From assembly GCF_020447265.1 (NCBI RefSeq), contig NZ_JAJADR010000005.1:372001-436000 (forward strand): a DNA stretch of 64,000 nucleotides. The letters are read 5' to 3'. Below, piece by piece: positions 24,390-33,258 of this stretch. The stretch is from Hymenobacter lucidus (GTDB lineage: Bacteria > Bacteroidota > Bacteroidia > Cytophagales > Hymenobacteraceae). The notes below the pieces were generated by a model, which saw nothing but the letters and a program-made list of their open reading frames with translations, had not been told where the DNA came from and did no database searches. Both the position numbers and the translations under genes were made by a program. The stretch's first letter is position 1, and each line of letters opens with the position of its first letter.

Positions 24390-26159
24390 TTACGCCTTCT
24401 TCTCCACTACCGCCGTAGCAATGCTCAATTCCTTGAGCTGAGCCCCGGAAATCTGCGACGGGGAATCAATCATGACGTCGCGGCCGGAGTTGTTTTTGGG
24501 GAAGGCAATGAAGTCTCGAATCGAGTCGGCGCCGCCGAAGAGGCTGCAGAGCCGGTCGAAGCCGAAGGCAATGCCACCGTGGGGCGGCGCGCCGTACTCG
24601 AAGGCGTCGAGCAGGAAGCCGAACTGCGCCTTGGCTTCTTCATCGGAGAAGCCAAGCAACGAGAACATGCGGGCCTGCACGGCCCGGTCGTGGATGCGGA
24701 TGGAGCCGCCGCCCACTTCCACGCCGTTGATAACCATATCGTAGGCATTGGCCCGCACCTCGCCGATGGTGGCGGGGTTGTCGAGCAGGGCCATATCCTC
24801 GGGCTTGGGCGAGGTGAAGGGGTGGTGCATGGCGAAGTAGCGGCCTTCCTCCTCAATGTATTCGAGCAGCGGAAAATCGATGACCCACAGCGGCGAGAAA
24901 GTATCTTTGTCGCGCAGGCCCATGCGCTGGCCCATTTCCAGGCGCAGCTCGCTCAGGGCTTTGCGGGTTTTGGTGGGCTCACCGGCCAGCACCAGCAGCA
25001 GGTCGCCGGGCTGGGCGTTGAAAGCGGCTTTCCACTTCTGCAGCTCGTCCTGGGAATAGAACTTGTCGACCGACGACTTCACGCTGCCGTCGGCTTCCAC
25101 GCGGGCATACACCAAGCCGGTAGCGCCCACCTGGGGCCGCTTCACAAACTCAGTCAGCTCGTCAATCTGCTTGCGGGTATACATGGCTGAGTTGTGGGCG
25201 TTGATGCCGACCACGAGGCCGGCCGCGTCGAACACCGGGAAACCCTGGCCTTTCACCACGTCGTTGAGCTCCACGAACTTCATTTCGAAGCGTGTGTCGG
25301 GCTTGTCGTTGCCGTAAAAGCGCATGGCATCGGCGTAGGTCATACGGGGCAGCTTCCCGATTTCCAGGCCTTTTACCTCCTTAAACAGGTACTGCACCAG
25401 TCCTTCGAAGGTGTTCAGGATGTCTTCCTGCTCCACAAAGGCCATTTCGCAGTCAATCTGAGTGAATTCCGGCTGACGGTCGGCGCGCAGGTCCTCGTCG
25501 CGGAAGCACTTCACGATCTGGAAGTAGCGGTCGAAACCCGAGACCATGAGCAGCTGCTTAAAGGTCTGGGGCGACTGGGGCAGGGCGTAGAATTCGCCGG
25601 GGTTCATGCGCGAGGGCACCACGAAGTCGCGGGCACCTTCGGGCGTGCTTTTGATGAGTACCGGCGTTTCCACTTCGATGAACTCCTGGCCGTCGAGGTA
25701 ACGGCGCACGGCCTGGGCCAGGCGGTGGCGCAGCATCAGGTTGTTGCGCACCGGCGTGCGGCGCAAATCGAGGTAGCGGTACTTCATCCGCAGGTCGTCG
25801 CCGCCGTCGGTTTCGTCTTCGATGAGGAAAGGCGGCAGCTTGGCCGCGTTGAGCACCTCAAGCTTCTCGACCCGGATTTCGATGGCGCCGGTCGGGATTT
25901 TGTCGTTTTTGGAGTAGCGCTCGGCTACTTTGCCCGTCACGCTAATCACAAATTCGCGGCCCAGCTCCCGGCCTTTGGCCCGCACCTCATCACTTTCCAC
26001 GCCTTCTTCGAGGGCCAGTTGGGTGAGGCCGTACCGGTCGCGCAGCACAATCCAGAAGATGCCGCCCGCGTCGCGGGTGCGCTGCACCCAGCCGGTCAGG
26101 GTTACGGTTTGGCCAATATGGTCGGGGCGAAGTTCGCCGCAGGTGTGCGTACGGAGCAT
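24390..26159 (-). CDS. aspS: Aspartate-tRNA ligase
   Basis: A class II aminoacyl-tRNA synthetase of the bacterial type, 589 residues. It has an OB-fold anticodon domain (TLTGWVQRTRDAGGIFWIVLRDRYG), motif 2 (FRDEDLRADRQPEFTQIDCEM), the GAD insertion domain and motif 3 (GGIAFGFDRLCSLFGG). It charges tRNA-Asp in the cytoplasm. The 144-residue membrane protein follows directly. The promoter is probably at 26200. Confidence 0.98.
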   Translation of the reverse strand: MLRTHTCGELRPDHIGQTVTLTGWVQRTRDAGGIFWIVLRDRYGLTQLALEEGVESDEVRAKGRELGREFVISVTGKVAERYSKNDKIPTGAIEIRVEKLEVLNAAKLPPFLIEDETDGGDDLRMKYRYLDLRRTPVRNNLMLRHRLAQAVRRYLDGQEFIEVETPVLIKSTPEGARDFVVPSRMNPGEFYALPQSPQTFKQLLMVSGFDRYFQIVKCFRDEDLRADRQPEFTQIDCEMAFVEQEDILNTFEGLVQYLFKEVKGLEIGKLPRMTYADAMRFYGNDKPDTRFEMKFVELNDVVKGQGFPVFDAAGLVVGINAHNSAMYTRKQIDELTEFVKRPQVGATGLVYARVEADGSVKSSVDKFYSQDELQKWKAAFNAQPGDLLLVLAGEPTKTRKALSELRLEMGQRMGLRDKDTFSPLWVIDFPLLEYIEEEGRYFAMHHPFTSPKPEDMALLDNPATIGEVRANAYDMVINGVEVGGGSIRIHDRAVQARMFSLLGFSDEEAKAQFGFLLDAFEYGAPPHGGIAFGFDRLCSLFGGADSIRDFIAFPKNNSGRDVMIDSPSQISGAQLKELSIATAVVEKKA

Positions 26160-26199
26160 AATCAGGAATATTCAGATGAAACAAGCGGGCCGCTCGGCG

Positions 26200-26207
26200 C
26201 AAAGATA
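26200..26207 (-). promoter_or_regulatory. Probable -7 element for aspS
   Basis: TATCTTTG on the minus strand, an exact TAnnTTTG match 41 bases before the aspS start. Confidence 0.6.
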
Positions 26208-26293
26208 GGATTCATGGGCGCGTGCGCCACATGCGGCGGGCAATGCCGCCGAATTTGCCCACCCTACCCCGGTGCTGCCAACCGCAACCGTGC

Positions 26294-26301
26294 TACCTTC
26301 G
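26294..26301 (+). promoter_or_regulatory. Possible -7 element for the 26402 gene
   Basis: TACCTTCG on the plus strand, one base off TAnnTTTG, about 100 bases before the next gene. The same variant occurs before purH. Confidence 0.4.
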
Positions 26302-26401
26302 TAGCCTGCACAGTCGGCGGCCGGACCCGGAATAGTTTGGCCCGGATTCTGCAATGTGCCTTCCCGACCTCGTTTTCCCGCTTTTTCCTCTCTTCCTGAA
26401 T

Positions 26402-26866
26402 ATGAAACGTACCGTTCTTTTCGCTGCTGCCGCCCTGCTGGCTTTTTCTACGGCCCAGGCTCAAACGTCGCCGACCAAGATTAAAACCAAGTCGAAATCG
26501 GAGACTGGCGCTTCGATTAAAACCAAAACTGAAGCCGACGCCGAGCCCGTGACCCTGAACGGCCCCATCAAGCGGGTCGAGACGCTGTCGGGCATCGACG
26601 TATTCCCGGCTTCCGGCGGGCAGAGCATCATGCTCAGCTTCACCCAGCAGTTTACCAAGCCCGGCACGCTGGTAATGACCGACTACAAAAACAAGCCCGT
26701 GTACACCACCGCCCTGGACCCGGCCAACAACACCGGCGCCCCCGTGGACCTGGGCCGCATTCCAGCCGGCACCTACCTGATTGAGGCCAAAACCGGCAAT
26801 TACGTGTACTGGAAGAAGGTAAAAATCAAGTATCCGGCCCCAGCCGTATCGAAAAAGCGCCGCTAA
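26402..26866 (+). CDS. Secreted protein of unknown function
   Basis: 154 residues from the ATG at 26402 (upstream in-frame codons do not form a signal peptide). A clear signal peptide (MKRTVLFAAAALLAFSTAQA|Q) is followed by a lysine/threonine-rich linker. The C-terminal ~85-residue beta-sandwich-like domain (VFPASGGQSIMLSFTQQF, GTYLIEAKTGNYVYWKKVKIKY) recalls the shape of T9SS C-terminal domains without being a clear match. It could be a periplasmic or surface protein. Confidence 0.6.
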   Translation: MKRTVLFAAAALLAFSTAQAQTSPTKIKTKSKSETGASIKTKTEADAEPVTLNGPIKRVETLSGIDVFPASGGQSIMLSFTQQFTKPGTLVMTDYKNKPVYTTALDPANNTGAPVDLGRIPAGTYLIEAKTGNYVYWKKVKIKYPAPAVSKKRR

Positions 26867-26887
26867 GTTGGGTTTACTACCCTATTT

Positions 26888-26922
26888 CGCCTCCGAAATC
26901 GTTCTGGTTTCGGAGGCGTTTT
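26888..26922 (+). terminator. Terminator after the 26402 gene
   Basis: A perfect 11-bp stem CGCCTCCGAAA (26888-26898) with TTTCGGAGGCG (26908-26918), 9-base loop, followed by TTTTG. Confidence 0.88.
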
Positions 26923-27031
26923 GTTTCGGCCGGTTCTTCCGGAACGGCTGACCGTTGTTTGCGCGTTTCACTCTGGACTTTTCCGCCGGGCGCGGCCTTT
27001 TGCGCTGGCCCGGCTACCTTGCTGCTCTCTT

Positions 27032-27598
27032 ATGAAAACATCCTCCCTGTTTGGCCGCCTGACTGCCCTGTTACTGGTAGCGGCCCTGCTCGTGGCTTTT
27101 GCCGGTCCCAAGCTCACCAAAACCCCGGTGGGCAAGAACATTACCATCGGCGTGCCTCAGGGCTTTTCGGCCCTGCCCGATGACGGTATTGCCGCCAAAT
27201 ACCCGTCGCCCCGCAAGCCGCTGGCCGTGTTTACCAACCCCAGTGGCCGCGTGGATCTGAGCGTGGCCCAGAAGCCTACCACTTTCACCGACCGGGACTA
27301 CGGCCTGCTGCTCAAAATCTACAAGTCGAGCATCCAGAACATGTATTCCAAGGTTGAATTCCTGTCCGAGGATATTCGCACCATCAACAAGCGCGACTTT
27401 ATTGCCCTGGAGTTTGTCTCGTCGGTAGCCGACAATAAGCGCGGTAGCAACCTGGCCCCCATCCGGCGCTACCAGTTCGTTCAGTACGCCATCCAAGGCG
27501 ACCAGCTGCTGGTCTTCACCTTCAACTGCCCCGCCGAAGAGCAGCCCCAGTGGCGCCCCACCGCCCAGGCCCTGATGCAGAGCATTATGGTGAAATAG
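27032..27598 (+). CDS. Secreted or membrane-anchored protein of unknown function
   Basis: 188 residues from the ATG at 27032; a signal peptide or anchor spans MKTSSLFGRLTALLLVAALLVAFA. The mature part (ITIGVPQGFSALPDDGIAAKYPS...YSKVEFLSEDIRTINKRDFIALEFVSS...LLVFTFNCPAEEQPQWRPTAQALMQSI) resembles small periplasmic proteins with a PsbP/DcrB-like alpha-beta fold. This is judged only from the pattern of a conserved start and a final F-NCP-Q-W helix. Function unknown. Confidence 0.6.
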   Translation: MKTSSLFGRLTALLLVAALLVAFAGPKLTKTPVGKNITIGVPQGFSALPDDGIAAKYPSPRKPLAVFTNPSGRVDLSVAQKPTTFTDRDYGLLLKIYKSSIQNMYSKVEFLSEDIRTINKRDFIALEFVSSVADNKRGSNLAPIRRYQFVQYAIQGDQLLVFTFNCPAEEQPQWRPTAQALMQSIMVK

Positions 27599-27630
27599 TG
27601 AGATGGTGAAATGGTGAGGTTGTGAAGTTG

Positions 27631-27808
27631 TGTCCTTGCGAGGCGTAAGCCATTCCGCGCATTAAGCGGCGTCAATCCGTCCTCTGCGCAGTATGAAGTG
27701 ACCTTTCACCACAAAGCCCTTTCCTGTGACAACGGGAAAGGGCTTTTCCCTTAAGGAAGCGCGTTACATTTCAGAGGACGGATTGCTTCGCGTTGCTCGC
27801 AATGACAC
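27631..27808. mobile_element. MITE-like element, copy R1
   Basis: The outer ends form inverted repeats: TGTCCTTGCGAGG...ATCCGTCCTCTG on the left and CAGAGGACGGATTGC...GCAATGACA on the right. The middle holds AAAGCCCTTTCC...GGGAAAGGGCTTTT, which looks like a terminator. The element at 52517-52674 has the same ends and middle. There is no coding capacity. It is followed by short AGCACATT-type repeats that run into the tadA start. Confidence 0.75.
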
Positions 27809-27835
27809 ATTGCCCACATTCAACCACATTAGCAC

Positions 27836-28285
27836 TTGAGCACATTAACCTTGTATTCCGACGAGCACTATATGCGGGAGGCGCTGAAGCAGGCGCGCTA
27901 CGCGTTGCAGGAGGAGGAAATTCCGATTGGGGCGGTGGTCGTGATGGATAAGCAGATTATTGCCCGGGCCTACAACCAGACTGAAAAGCTGCGTGACGTA
28001 ACGGCGCACGCCGAAATGCTGGCCCTGACGGCGGCGGCCAACTACGTGGGCAACAAGTACCTGGCTGACTGCACGCTCTACGTGACGGTGGAGCCTTGCG
28101 TGATGTGCGCGGGCGCCTCGTTCTGGGCCCAGGTGAAGCGCGTGGTGTACGGCGCCGCCGAGGAAAAGCGCGGCTTTCGGCGGCATGGTAACCTACTGCA
28201 CCCGCGCACCGAGCTGGTAGCGGGCATTCTGGGCGAGGAGGCGGCCGAGCTGATGCGGGAGTTTTTCGCGCAACGGCGTAAATAA
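27836..28285 (+). CDS. tadA: tRNA-specific adenosine deaminase
   Basis: Converts adenosine 34 to inosine in tRNA-Arg. The zinc deaminase motifs are H58-A-E60 and PCVMC with C88 and C91, normal for TadA. The 149-residue length assumes a TTG start at 27836; TTG at 27851 and ATG at 27872 are alternatives. The first codons lie in the AGCACATT repeat tail of the R1 element, so the ancestral start may have been replaced. Confidence 0.92.
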   Translation: MSTLTLYSDEHYMREALKQARYALQEEEIPIGAVVVMDKQIIARAYNQTEKLRDVTAHAEMLALTAAANYVGNKYLADCTLYVTVEPCVMCAGASFWAQVKRVVYGAAEEKRGFRRHGNLLHPRTELVAGILGEEAAELMREFFAQRRK

Positions 28286-28287
28286 TC

Positions 28288-28295
28288 TACTTTTG
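28288..28295 (+). promoter_or_regulatory. Probable -7 element for superoxide dismutase
   Basis: TACTTTTG, an exact TAnnTTTG match just after the tadA stop and 97 bases before the sod start. Confidence 0.55.
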
Positions 28296-28392
28296 GCCGC
28301 TTGGGTACCGCCGCCCACAACCATATCAGGGGCAGCGGAGTTATACCCTAACCTCTTCCACCACCATTCATCCAATTTCAACCCCTACGCTT

Positions 28393-29001
<609 letters not shown>

Positions 29002-29018
29002 GTTTTAAGCCTCAACAG

Positions 29019-29052
29019 AAAAGCCCGCCCCATTGCTGGAGCGGGCTTTTTT
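29019..29052. terminator. Terminator after superoxide dismutase
   Basis: Stem AAAAGCCCGC (29019-29028) with GCGGGCTTTT (29041-29050), then more T. It lies between convergent genes and may work both ways. Confidence 0.88.
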
Positions 29053-29061
29053 GTTGTTAGA

Positions 29062-29367
29062 TCAGGTCGATTCGGGCGGCTTGAGGTAGCGCTGCAGGGC
29101 CTGCACGTAGGTTTCGAAGGCCGTGACACCCACGGGCGTAATGGCGCAGCGCGTGAGCGGGTAGCTGCCGTTCATTTCGCGGGTCATGGTCAGGTAGCCG
29201 GCCTCCTTGAGCTTGCCCAGCTGCACGCTCAGGTTGCCGGCCGTAGCCCCGGTTTTCTCCTTGAGGAAAGTAAACTCAGCCTCTCGCACGCCCAGCAGGA
29301 GCGACATTACCGCCAGCCGCAGCTGGGAATGCAGCAGCGGGTCGAGTTCCTCAAACGGCGCGGCCAC
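29062..29367 (-). CDS. Winged-helix transcriptional regulator
   Basis: A 101-residue DNA-binding protein from the GTG at 29367, which overlaps the end of the upstream membrane-protein gene. It fits the short MarR/ArsR-like winged-helix family: LDPLLHSQLRLAVMSLLL helix 1, then REAEFTFLKEKTGATAGNLSVQLGKLKEAGYLTM (helix-turn-helix and wing). The C-terminal helix FETYVQALQRYLKPP could be for dimerisation. It is the last gene of a four-gene unit of membrane proteins and is a candidate to control it through the palindrome at 31313. Confidence 0.85.
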   Translation of the reverse strand: MAAPFEELDPLLHSQLRLAVMSLLLGVREAEFTFLKEKTGATAGNLSVQLGKLKEAGYLTMTREMNGSYPLTRCAITPVGVTAFETYVQALQRYLKPPEST

Positions 29368-29941
29368 GGCGGAAACGAGCTTTGAGCAGATGCCCGGGAA
29401 TAATATAGCTAACCACCACGGCGGCAGCCAGCAGCAGCAGCTGGGTCTGGAAAGGTACCATGAAGGCCGCCGTAGCCAGCAGCCAGCACGCCGCCCCGCC
29501 GTACACCAGTGGCCGGAAACGCAGCGCTCCGCCCGAAACGAACGTACCCAGCCCGTAAAGAGCAATGAGCAGCGGGTAGGCCTTTTGCCAACCTTGCACC
29601 ATGCCAATGCCGATAATCATGACCATCAACACGCCCATACCGGCCCAGAAAAAGCCCAGGAAGTCGTTGACGGGCGTATGCACGCTCCGACGCTTTTCCT
29701 CCCGGTAATGATAAATACCCACGACGATTCCTCCCAGCGGCATCGTGGCCCAGGGCAGCCAGGGCCGCTCGTAGCCTACCACGAGCAGTACATAGTTGCT
29801 GAGGGCGGCGGCCAGCACCAGCCAGCCCCAAAACAGAAAGTCGAATGACCGGTCACTTATATCCTGCTTGGCGGCCTGAATCATTTCCTGAATGATAAGT
29901 AGGCTTTCCGGACCGGTCAGCGGTTTGTCAGTGGTATCCAT
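29351..29941 (-). CDS. Membrane protein, paralogue of 30699-31262
   Basis: A 196-residue protein with six hydrophobic segments after a charged start (ESLLIIQEMIQAAKQDISDRSFDFLFWGW). The C-terminal half (PLLIALYGLGTFVSGGALRFRPLVYGGAACWLL...YIIPGHLLKARF) aligns along its length with PLMLFVLGTRTFVAGGILQHRTLIFGGAAAWVF...LLVPGAMLRAAT in the gene at 30699. The two therefore arose by duplication. No known enzymatic motif. It overlaps the regulator gene by 17 bases. Confidence 0.75.
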   Translation of the reverse strand: MDTTDKPLTGPESLLIIQEMIQAAKQDISDRSFDFLFWGWLVLAAALSNYVLLVVGYERPWLPWATMPLGGIVVGIYHYREEKRRSVHTPVNDFLGFFWAGMGVLMVMIIGIGMVQGWQKAYPLLIALYGLGTFVSGGALRFRPLVYGGAACWLLATAAFMVPFQTQLLLLAAAVVVSYIIPGHLLKARFRRGRAV

Positions 29942-29975
29942 GTAAAGTTGGGAGAAGAGAAGTGAGAAATCGGGG

Positions 29976-30644
29976 TTACAGGGAGGGGGAAGAAAGCAGC
30001 TCGAAAAACGGGTTGCAGCGGATTTCGCCGACTGGTTCCCGGCGCGCCGGAGCTTTTGGCTGAGTTAGGCTAGCGCCCACCCGTTGCCGGTCGGCCCGAT
30101 TTTCGCCCAGCAGGCCCAGCACGCCCAGCGCGTATACCACGGCCATGCCCCAGGGCACTACCACAAAGCTATGGGCCGGCGTCAGCAGTCCGCCGCCGTA
30201 AGCCACGGCCACGGTAGCCAGAGTCAGAAACCAGTAGGTGCGGCTACTGTAGAGCCAGGCATACACGAAAAAGTGCGCGCCGGCCACCACGCCTACCATC
30301 ATTGGCAGCTGCGGCACGTGCCGGAAGTAGCACCAGATAAGCAACGGGGTAAAGAACTGCTGCCACACTGCAGCAAGGCCCCCCAGCGTGCCCAATGGGT
30401 TGTCTTTAATAAAGAAGTTGATGCCCAGCAGGCGGTTCACCAGCAGCCCAAGCGGGAAAATCAGGCCCATGCCGGCAAACAACACCAAGCCCATGGTACG
30501 GGTCGGCAGCCACCAGCCCAGCATTCCGACCAGGGCCAGCACTACAGCCGCCGTAGCAATAATGGTCACGCCTCGGCGCGAGGCCTGAATGTTTTCCTGT
30601 TGGAGCTCAGCAAGTGAACGAGCGGGCATCATGGCAGTAAGCAT
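29976..30644 (-). CDS. DUF7010-like membrane protein
   Basis: A 222-residue protein with about seven hydrophobic segments; the start ARSLAELQQENIQASRRGVTIIATAAVVLALVGML resembles the DUF7010 family. The tail (residues ~185-222) is polar. Function unknown. It lies 34 bases upstream of the next gene in the same operon. Confidence 0.65.
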   Translation of the reverse strand: MLTAMMPARSLAELQQENIQASRRGVTIIATAAVVLALVGMLGWWLPTRTMGLVLFAGMGLIFPLGLLVNRLLGINFFIKDNPLGTLGGLAAVWQQFFTPLLIWCYFRHVPQLPMMVGVVAGAHFFVYAWLYSSRTYWFLTLATVAVAYGGGLLTPAHSFVVVPWGMAVVYALGVLGLLGENRADRQRVGASLTQPKAPARREPVGEIRCNPFFELLSSPSL

Positions 30645-30698
30645 TGAAGTGTTGAGAGAAATTTCGGCGACGACTCAAGCCAGTGTTACAAGTAAATG

Positions 30699-31262
30699 CT
30701 AGCGGCGGGTAGCAGCGCGCAGCATGGCACCCGGCACCAGCAAAGCCGCTGCCGCACTGGCTGCCAGCAGAATCAGCTGATCCACGGGAGCCGAAAAGCG
30801 GAAGGCCAATGCGCCAAAAACCCAGGCCGCCGCCCCGCCGAAAATCAGGGTGCGGTGCTGTAGAATACCACCAGCCACAAACGTGCGGGTGCCCAGCACA
30901 AACAGCATTAGGGGCAGCACCGTGGCCCAGCCAAGCTGCGGAACCAGCGCCGGCAATACGGCCAGCAGCACCCACGTAGCCAAGCGTAGCAGCCGCACCG
31001 CCTCGCCCTGCCCCGAACGTACCGGCTGTTTCCAGCCGCGGTAGAAGTGAAAGGCAAAGGCCGTTAAACCGGCCCCGGCTATGGCTACCTGAAAAGGCAA
31101 CCCATGCAACTGAGGTGCAGTAGCCTGCACCACTGCGGCGGCGCCCACTGCCGTGCCCCAGAGCAGGTAGTCGGTAGCATTGGTAGCCAGTTCCTGCGGC
31201 GTGATGGGCAATGGCTGGCTATTGGACGAAAAGGAGGCGGTGAAGGCGGCGGCAGTCGACAT
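30699..31262 (-). CDS. Membrane protein, paralogue of 29351-29941
   Basis: 187 residues from the ATG at 31262; a longer in-frame start at 31313 adds residues that overlap the palindromic operator-like site. Six hydrophobic segments; the ELATNATDYLLWGTAVG start and the C-terminal half match the gene at 29351. It is the first gene of the unit 31262-29062. Confidence 0.72.
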   Translation of the reverse strand: MSTAAAFTASFSSNSQPLPITPQELATNATDYLLWGTAVGAAAVVQATAPQLHGLPFQVAIAGAGLTAFAFHFYRGWKQPVRSGQGEAVRLLRLATWVLLAVLPALVPQLGWATVLPLMLFVLGTRTFVAGGILQHRTLIFGGAAAWVFGALAFRFSAPVDQLILLAASAAAALLVPGAMLRAATRR

Positions 31263-31312
31263 AGCGGTAGGGTGTTGGATGGTTGTGAATGACTGATTGA
31301 ACGATGCAAACA

Positions 31313-31336
31313 TAAACTAGTTTACAATATAAACTA
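31313..31336. promoter_or_regulatory. Palindromic operator-like site before the winged-helix operon
   Basis: TAAACTAGTTTA (31313-31324) is a perfect 12-base palindrome, and a further half site TAAACTA follows at 31330-31336. It lies 50 bases upstream of the first gene of a unit that ends in a winged-helix regulator, the usual place for an autoregulatory site. On the minus strand, TTTGCG near 31351-31356 could be part of a -33 element. Confidence 0.5.
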
Positions 31337-31412
31337 CATCACGACGCAAACTTTATTTTCCATCACCCTATCCGGCCAGAAAACCAGACGCGGCGGCGTT
31401 TCCATTTTTATT

Positions 31413-31420
31413 TATCTTTG
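31413..31420 (+). promoter_or_regulatory. Possible -7 element for the nucleoside transporter
   Basis: TATCTTTG matches TAnnTTTG exactly. It is 332 bases before the transporter start, giving an unusually long leader. Confidence 0.45.
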
Positions 31421-31751
31421 ACGTCCCCGCTCCTTCCCGTGCGGGCCTATTACGTTTCCCCACTCTCTGCTTCTATGGAAATATTTTCCGGTCTGGGGTA
31501 AATCCACGTTGGTTCTGCGGCCGGCCTGGGCTGTTAGCCAGCTGGCGGCTTCCTTTGCTGCAGCCCTACCCGGTGCTCACGGCCGCTGCCCTTCGCTCCT
31601 CCACCGTCAGCAAGCCGGGTTGGCTCCAAGTACCGACCCATTATTTCCCGCTTATCACCCGTTTTCCGCGCTTTTCTTCCCAATCCCTCCGGTTAGAACC
31701 TTGTATCTTACCGGGCAAAATTCCCTCCCTTTTCCTTTAAGTTGAATTTGC
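31421..31751. other. Long leader region without a recognised gene
   Basis: About 330 bases upstream of the transporter. It holds an eight-codon frame starting at 31474 (MEIFSGLG, stop) and two translated frames at 31509 and 31555 that look like shadows. I see no riboswitch consensus I can name. TTGTATCTTACC near 31700 could be a second weak promoter. Confidence 0.35.
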
Positions 31752-33035
31752 ATGAGCACTAAGCTTCGCCTCATTATTCTGAGCTTCCTCCAGTTTTTCA
31801 TCTGGGGCTCGTGGCTGATAACCATTGGAGCATACTGGTTCCAAACCAAGCAGTGGTCGGGCGCACAGTTTGGCGCCATCTTCTCCACCATGGGCATTGC
31901 CTCCATCTTCATGCCCTCGCTCATGGGCATCGTGGCCGATAAGTGGGTAAATGCCGAGAAGCTCTACGGCATGCTGCACATCCTGGGCGGTATCGTGCTC
32001 TTCACCGTGCCCCTCGTCACCGACCCGGGCACCATGTTCTGGGTAATGCTGCTGAACATGATTTTCTACATGCCCACGCTGGCCCTATCCATTGCCGTGT
32101 CGTACTCGGTGCTGAAAAAGCAGGGCTTCGATGTAGTGAAGTCTTACCCGCCCATTCGGGTGTGGGGCACCATCGGCTTCATCGTAGCCATGTGGACGGT
32201 GAGCTTGCTGGGCTTCGAAAAGTCGGCCAGCCAGTTCTACGTAGCCGCCGGCGCGGCTATTCTGCTGGGCTTTTACTCCTTTACCCTGCCCAAGTGTCCG
32301 CCACAGTCGTCTACTACTTCCAGCCAGAGTCTGATGGAAGTGCTGGGCCTCAAGTCGTTTGCACTGCTGCGCGACGGTAAGATGCTGACCTTCTTCCTGT
32401 TTGCTCTACTGCTGGGTGCCGCTTTGCAGCTCACCAATGCCTACGGCGACACGTTCCTGCACGATTTCGACAAGGTGCCGGCTTACCAGGACACGTTTGC
32501 GGTGAAGTACCCGGCTATCATCATGTCCATCTCACAGATTTCCGAAACGCTGTTTATCCTGGCTATTCCGTTTTTCCTGCGCCGCTTCGGCATCAAGCAG
32601 GTAATGCTCTTCAGCATGATTGCCTGGGTACTGCGCTTCGGCCTGCTGGCCTACAGCACCCCCGACAGCCCCGGCATCTGGTTGATTGTGCTGTCCTGCA
32701 TCGTCTACGGCATGGCCTTCGACTTCTTCAACATCTCCGGTTCGCTGTTCGTCGAAACCCAAACGGCCCCGTCTATCCGGGCCAGCGCCCAGGGCCTGTT
32801 CATGATGATGACCAACGGCTTTGGCGCGGTACTGGGCAGCCTGGTGAGCGGCGTGGTTATCGAGAAATACTTCACGTTGGCCAACGGCAATAAGGACTGG
32901 ACCGGTATCTGGCTCTCCTTTGCTGGCTACTCCTTGCTCATTGCCATCCTGTTTGTTATCTTCTTCAAACATAAGCACACCACCACTACTGAGGAGGCCT
33001 ACCCCGAGCCAGTACTGTCGGTTGAAAACGCTTAG
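31752..33035 (+). CDS. NupG-type nucleoside:proton symporter (MFS)
   Basis: A 427-residue protein of 12 membrane helices resembling the nucleoside:H+ symporter branch (NupG/XapB). The start MSTKLRLIILSFLQFFIWGSWLITIGAYW and the IFSTMGIASIFMPSLMGIVADKW and SYPPIRVWGTIGFIVAMW segments are typical of the family in Bacteroidota. It would take up purine or pyrimidine nucleosides across the inner membrane. It is monocistronic, and a terminator follows at 33143. Confidence 0.88.
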   Translation: MSTKLRLIILSFLQFFIWGSWLITIGAYWFQTKQWSGAQFGAIFSTMGIASIFMPSLMGIVADKWVNAEKLYGMLHILGGIVLFTVPLVTDPGTMFWVMLLNMIFYMPTLALSIAVSYSVLKKQGFDVVKSYPPIRVWGTIGFIVAMWTVSLLGFEKSASQFYVAAGAAILLGFYSFTLPKCPPQSSTTSSQSLMEVLGLKSFALLRDGKMLTFFLFALLLGAALQLTNAYGDTFLHDFDKVPAYQDTFAVKYPAIIMSISQISETLFILAIPFFLRRFGIKQVMLFSMIAWVLRFGLLAYSTPDSPGIWLIVLSCIVYGMAFDFFNISGSLFVETQTAPSIRASAQGLFMMMTNGFGAVLGSLVSGVVIEKYFTLANGNKDWTGIWLSFAGYSLLIAILFVIFFKHKHTTTTEEAYPEPVLSVENA

Positions 33036-33142
33036 TATCTGACGATTACCTCTTTTCCTAACGCCCCGGCTCTCGTGTAGCGCTGGGCTGTTAGTTTTAA
33101 ATTGGTACAAACACAGTATAAAAACAGTCTGTTAGCAGCATA

Positions 33143-33183
33143 CGAAAAATCCCGCCCTGCGCACTGCAGGGCGGGATTTTTCG
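33143..33183. terminator. Bidirectional terminator between transporter and ndk
   Basis: A perfect 18-bp stem (33143-33160 with 33166-33183) around GCACT, with A- and T-runs inside the arms. It lies between convergent genes. Confidence 0.9.
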
Positions 33184-33258
33184 TGTTTTCCACTATAGGT
33201 TTCAGCTTCGACTACATAATCTGCGTCATCAGCTAAAATCCATGCGAATCAGTGCTGC

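Noticed and set aside
25194..26399. Plus-strand frame opposite aspS (401 codons)
   Set aside because: Shadow of a firm essential gene with no protein-like features.
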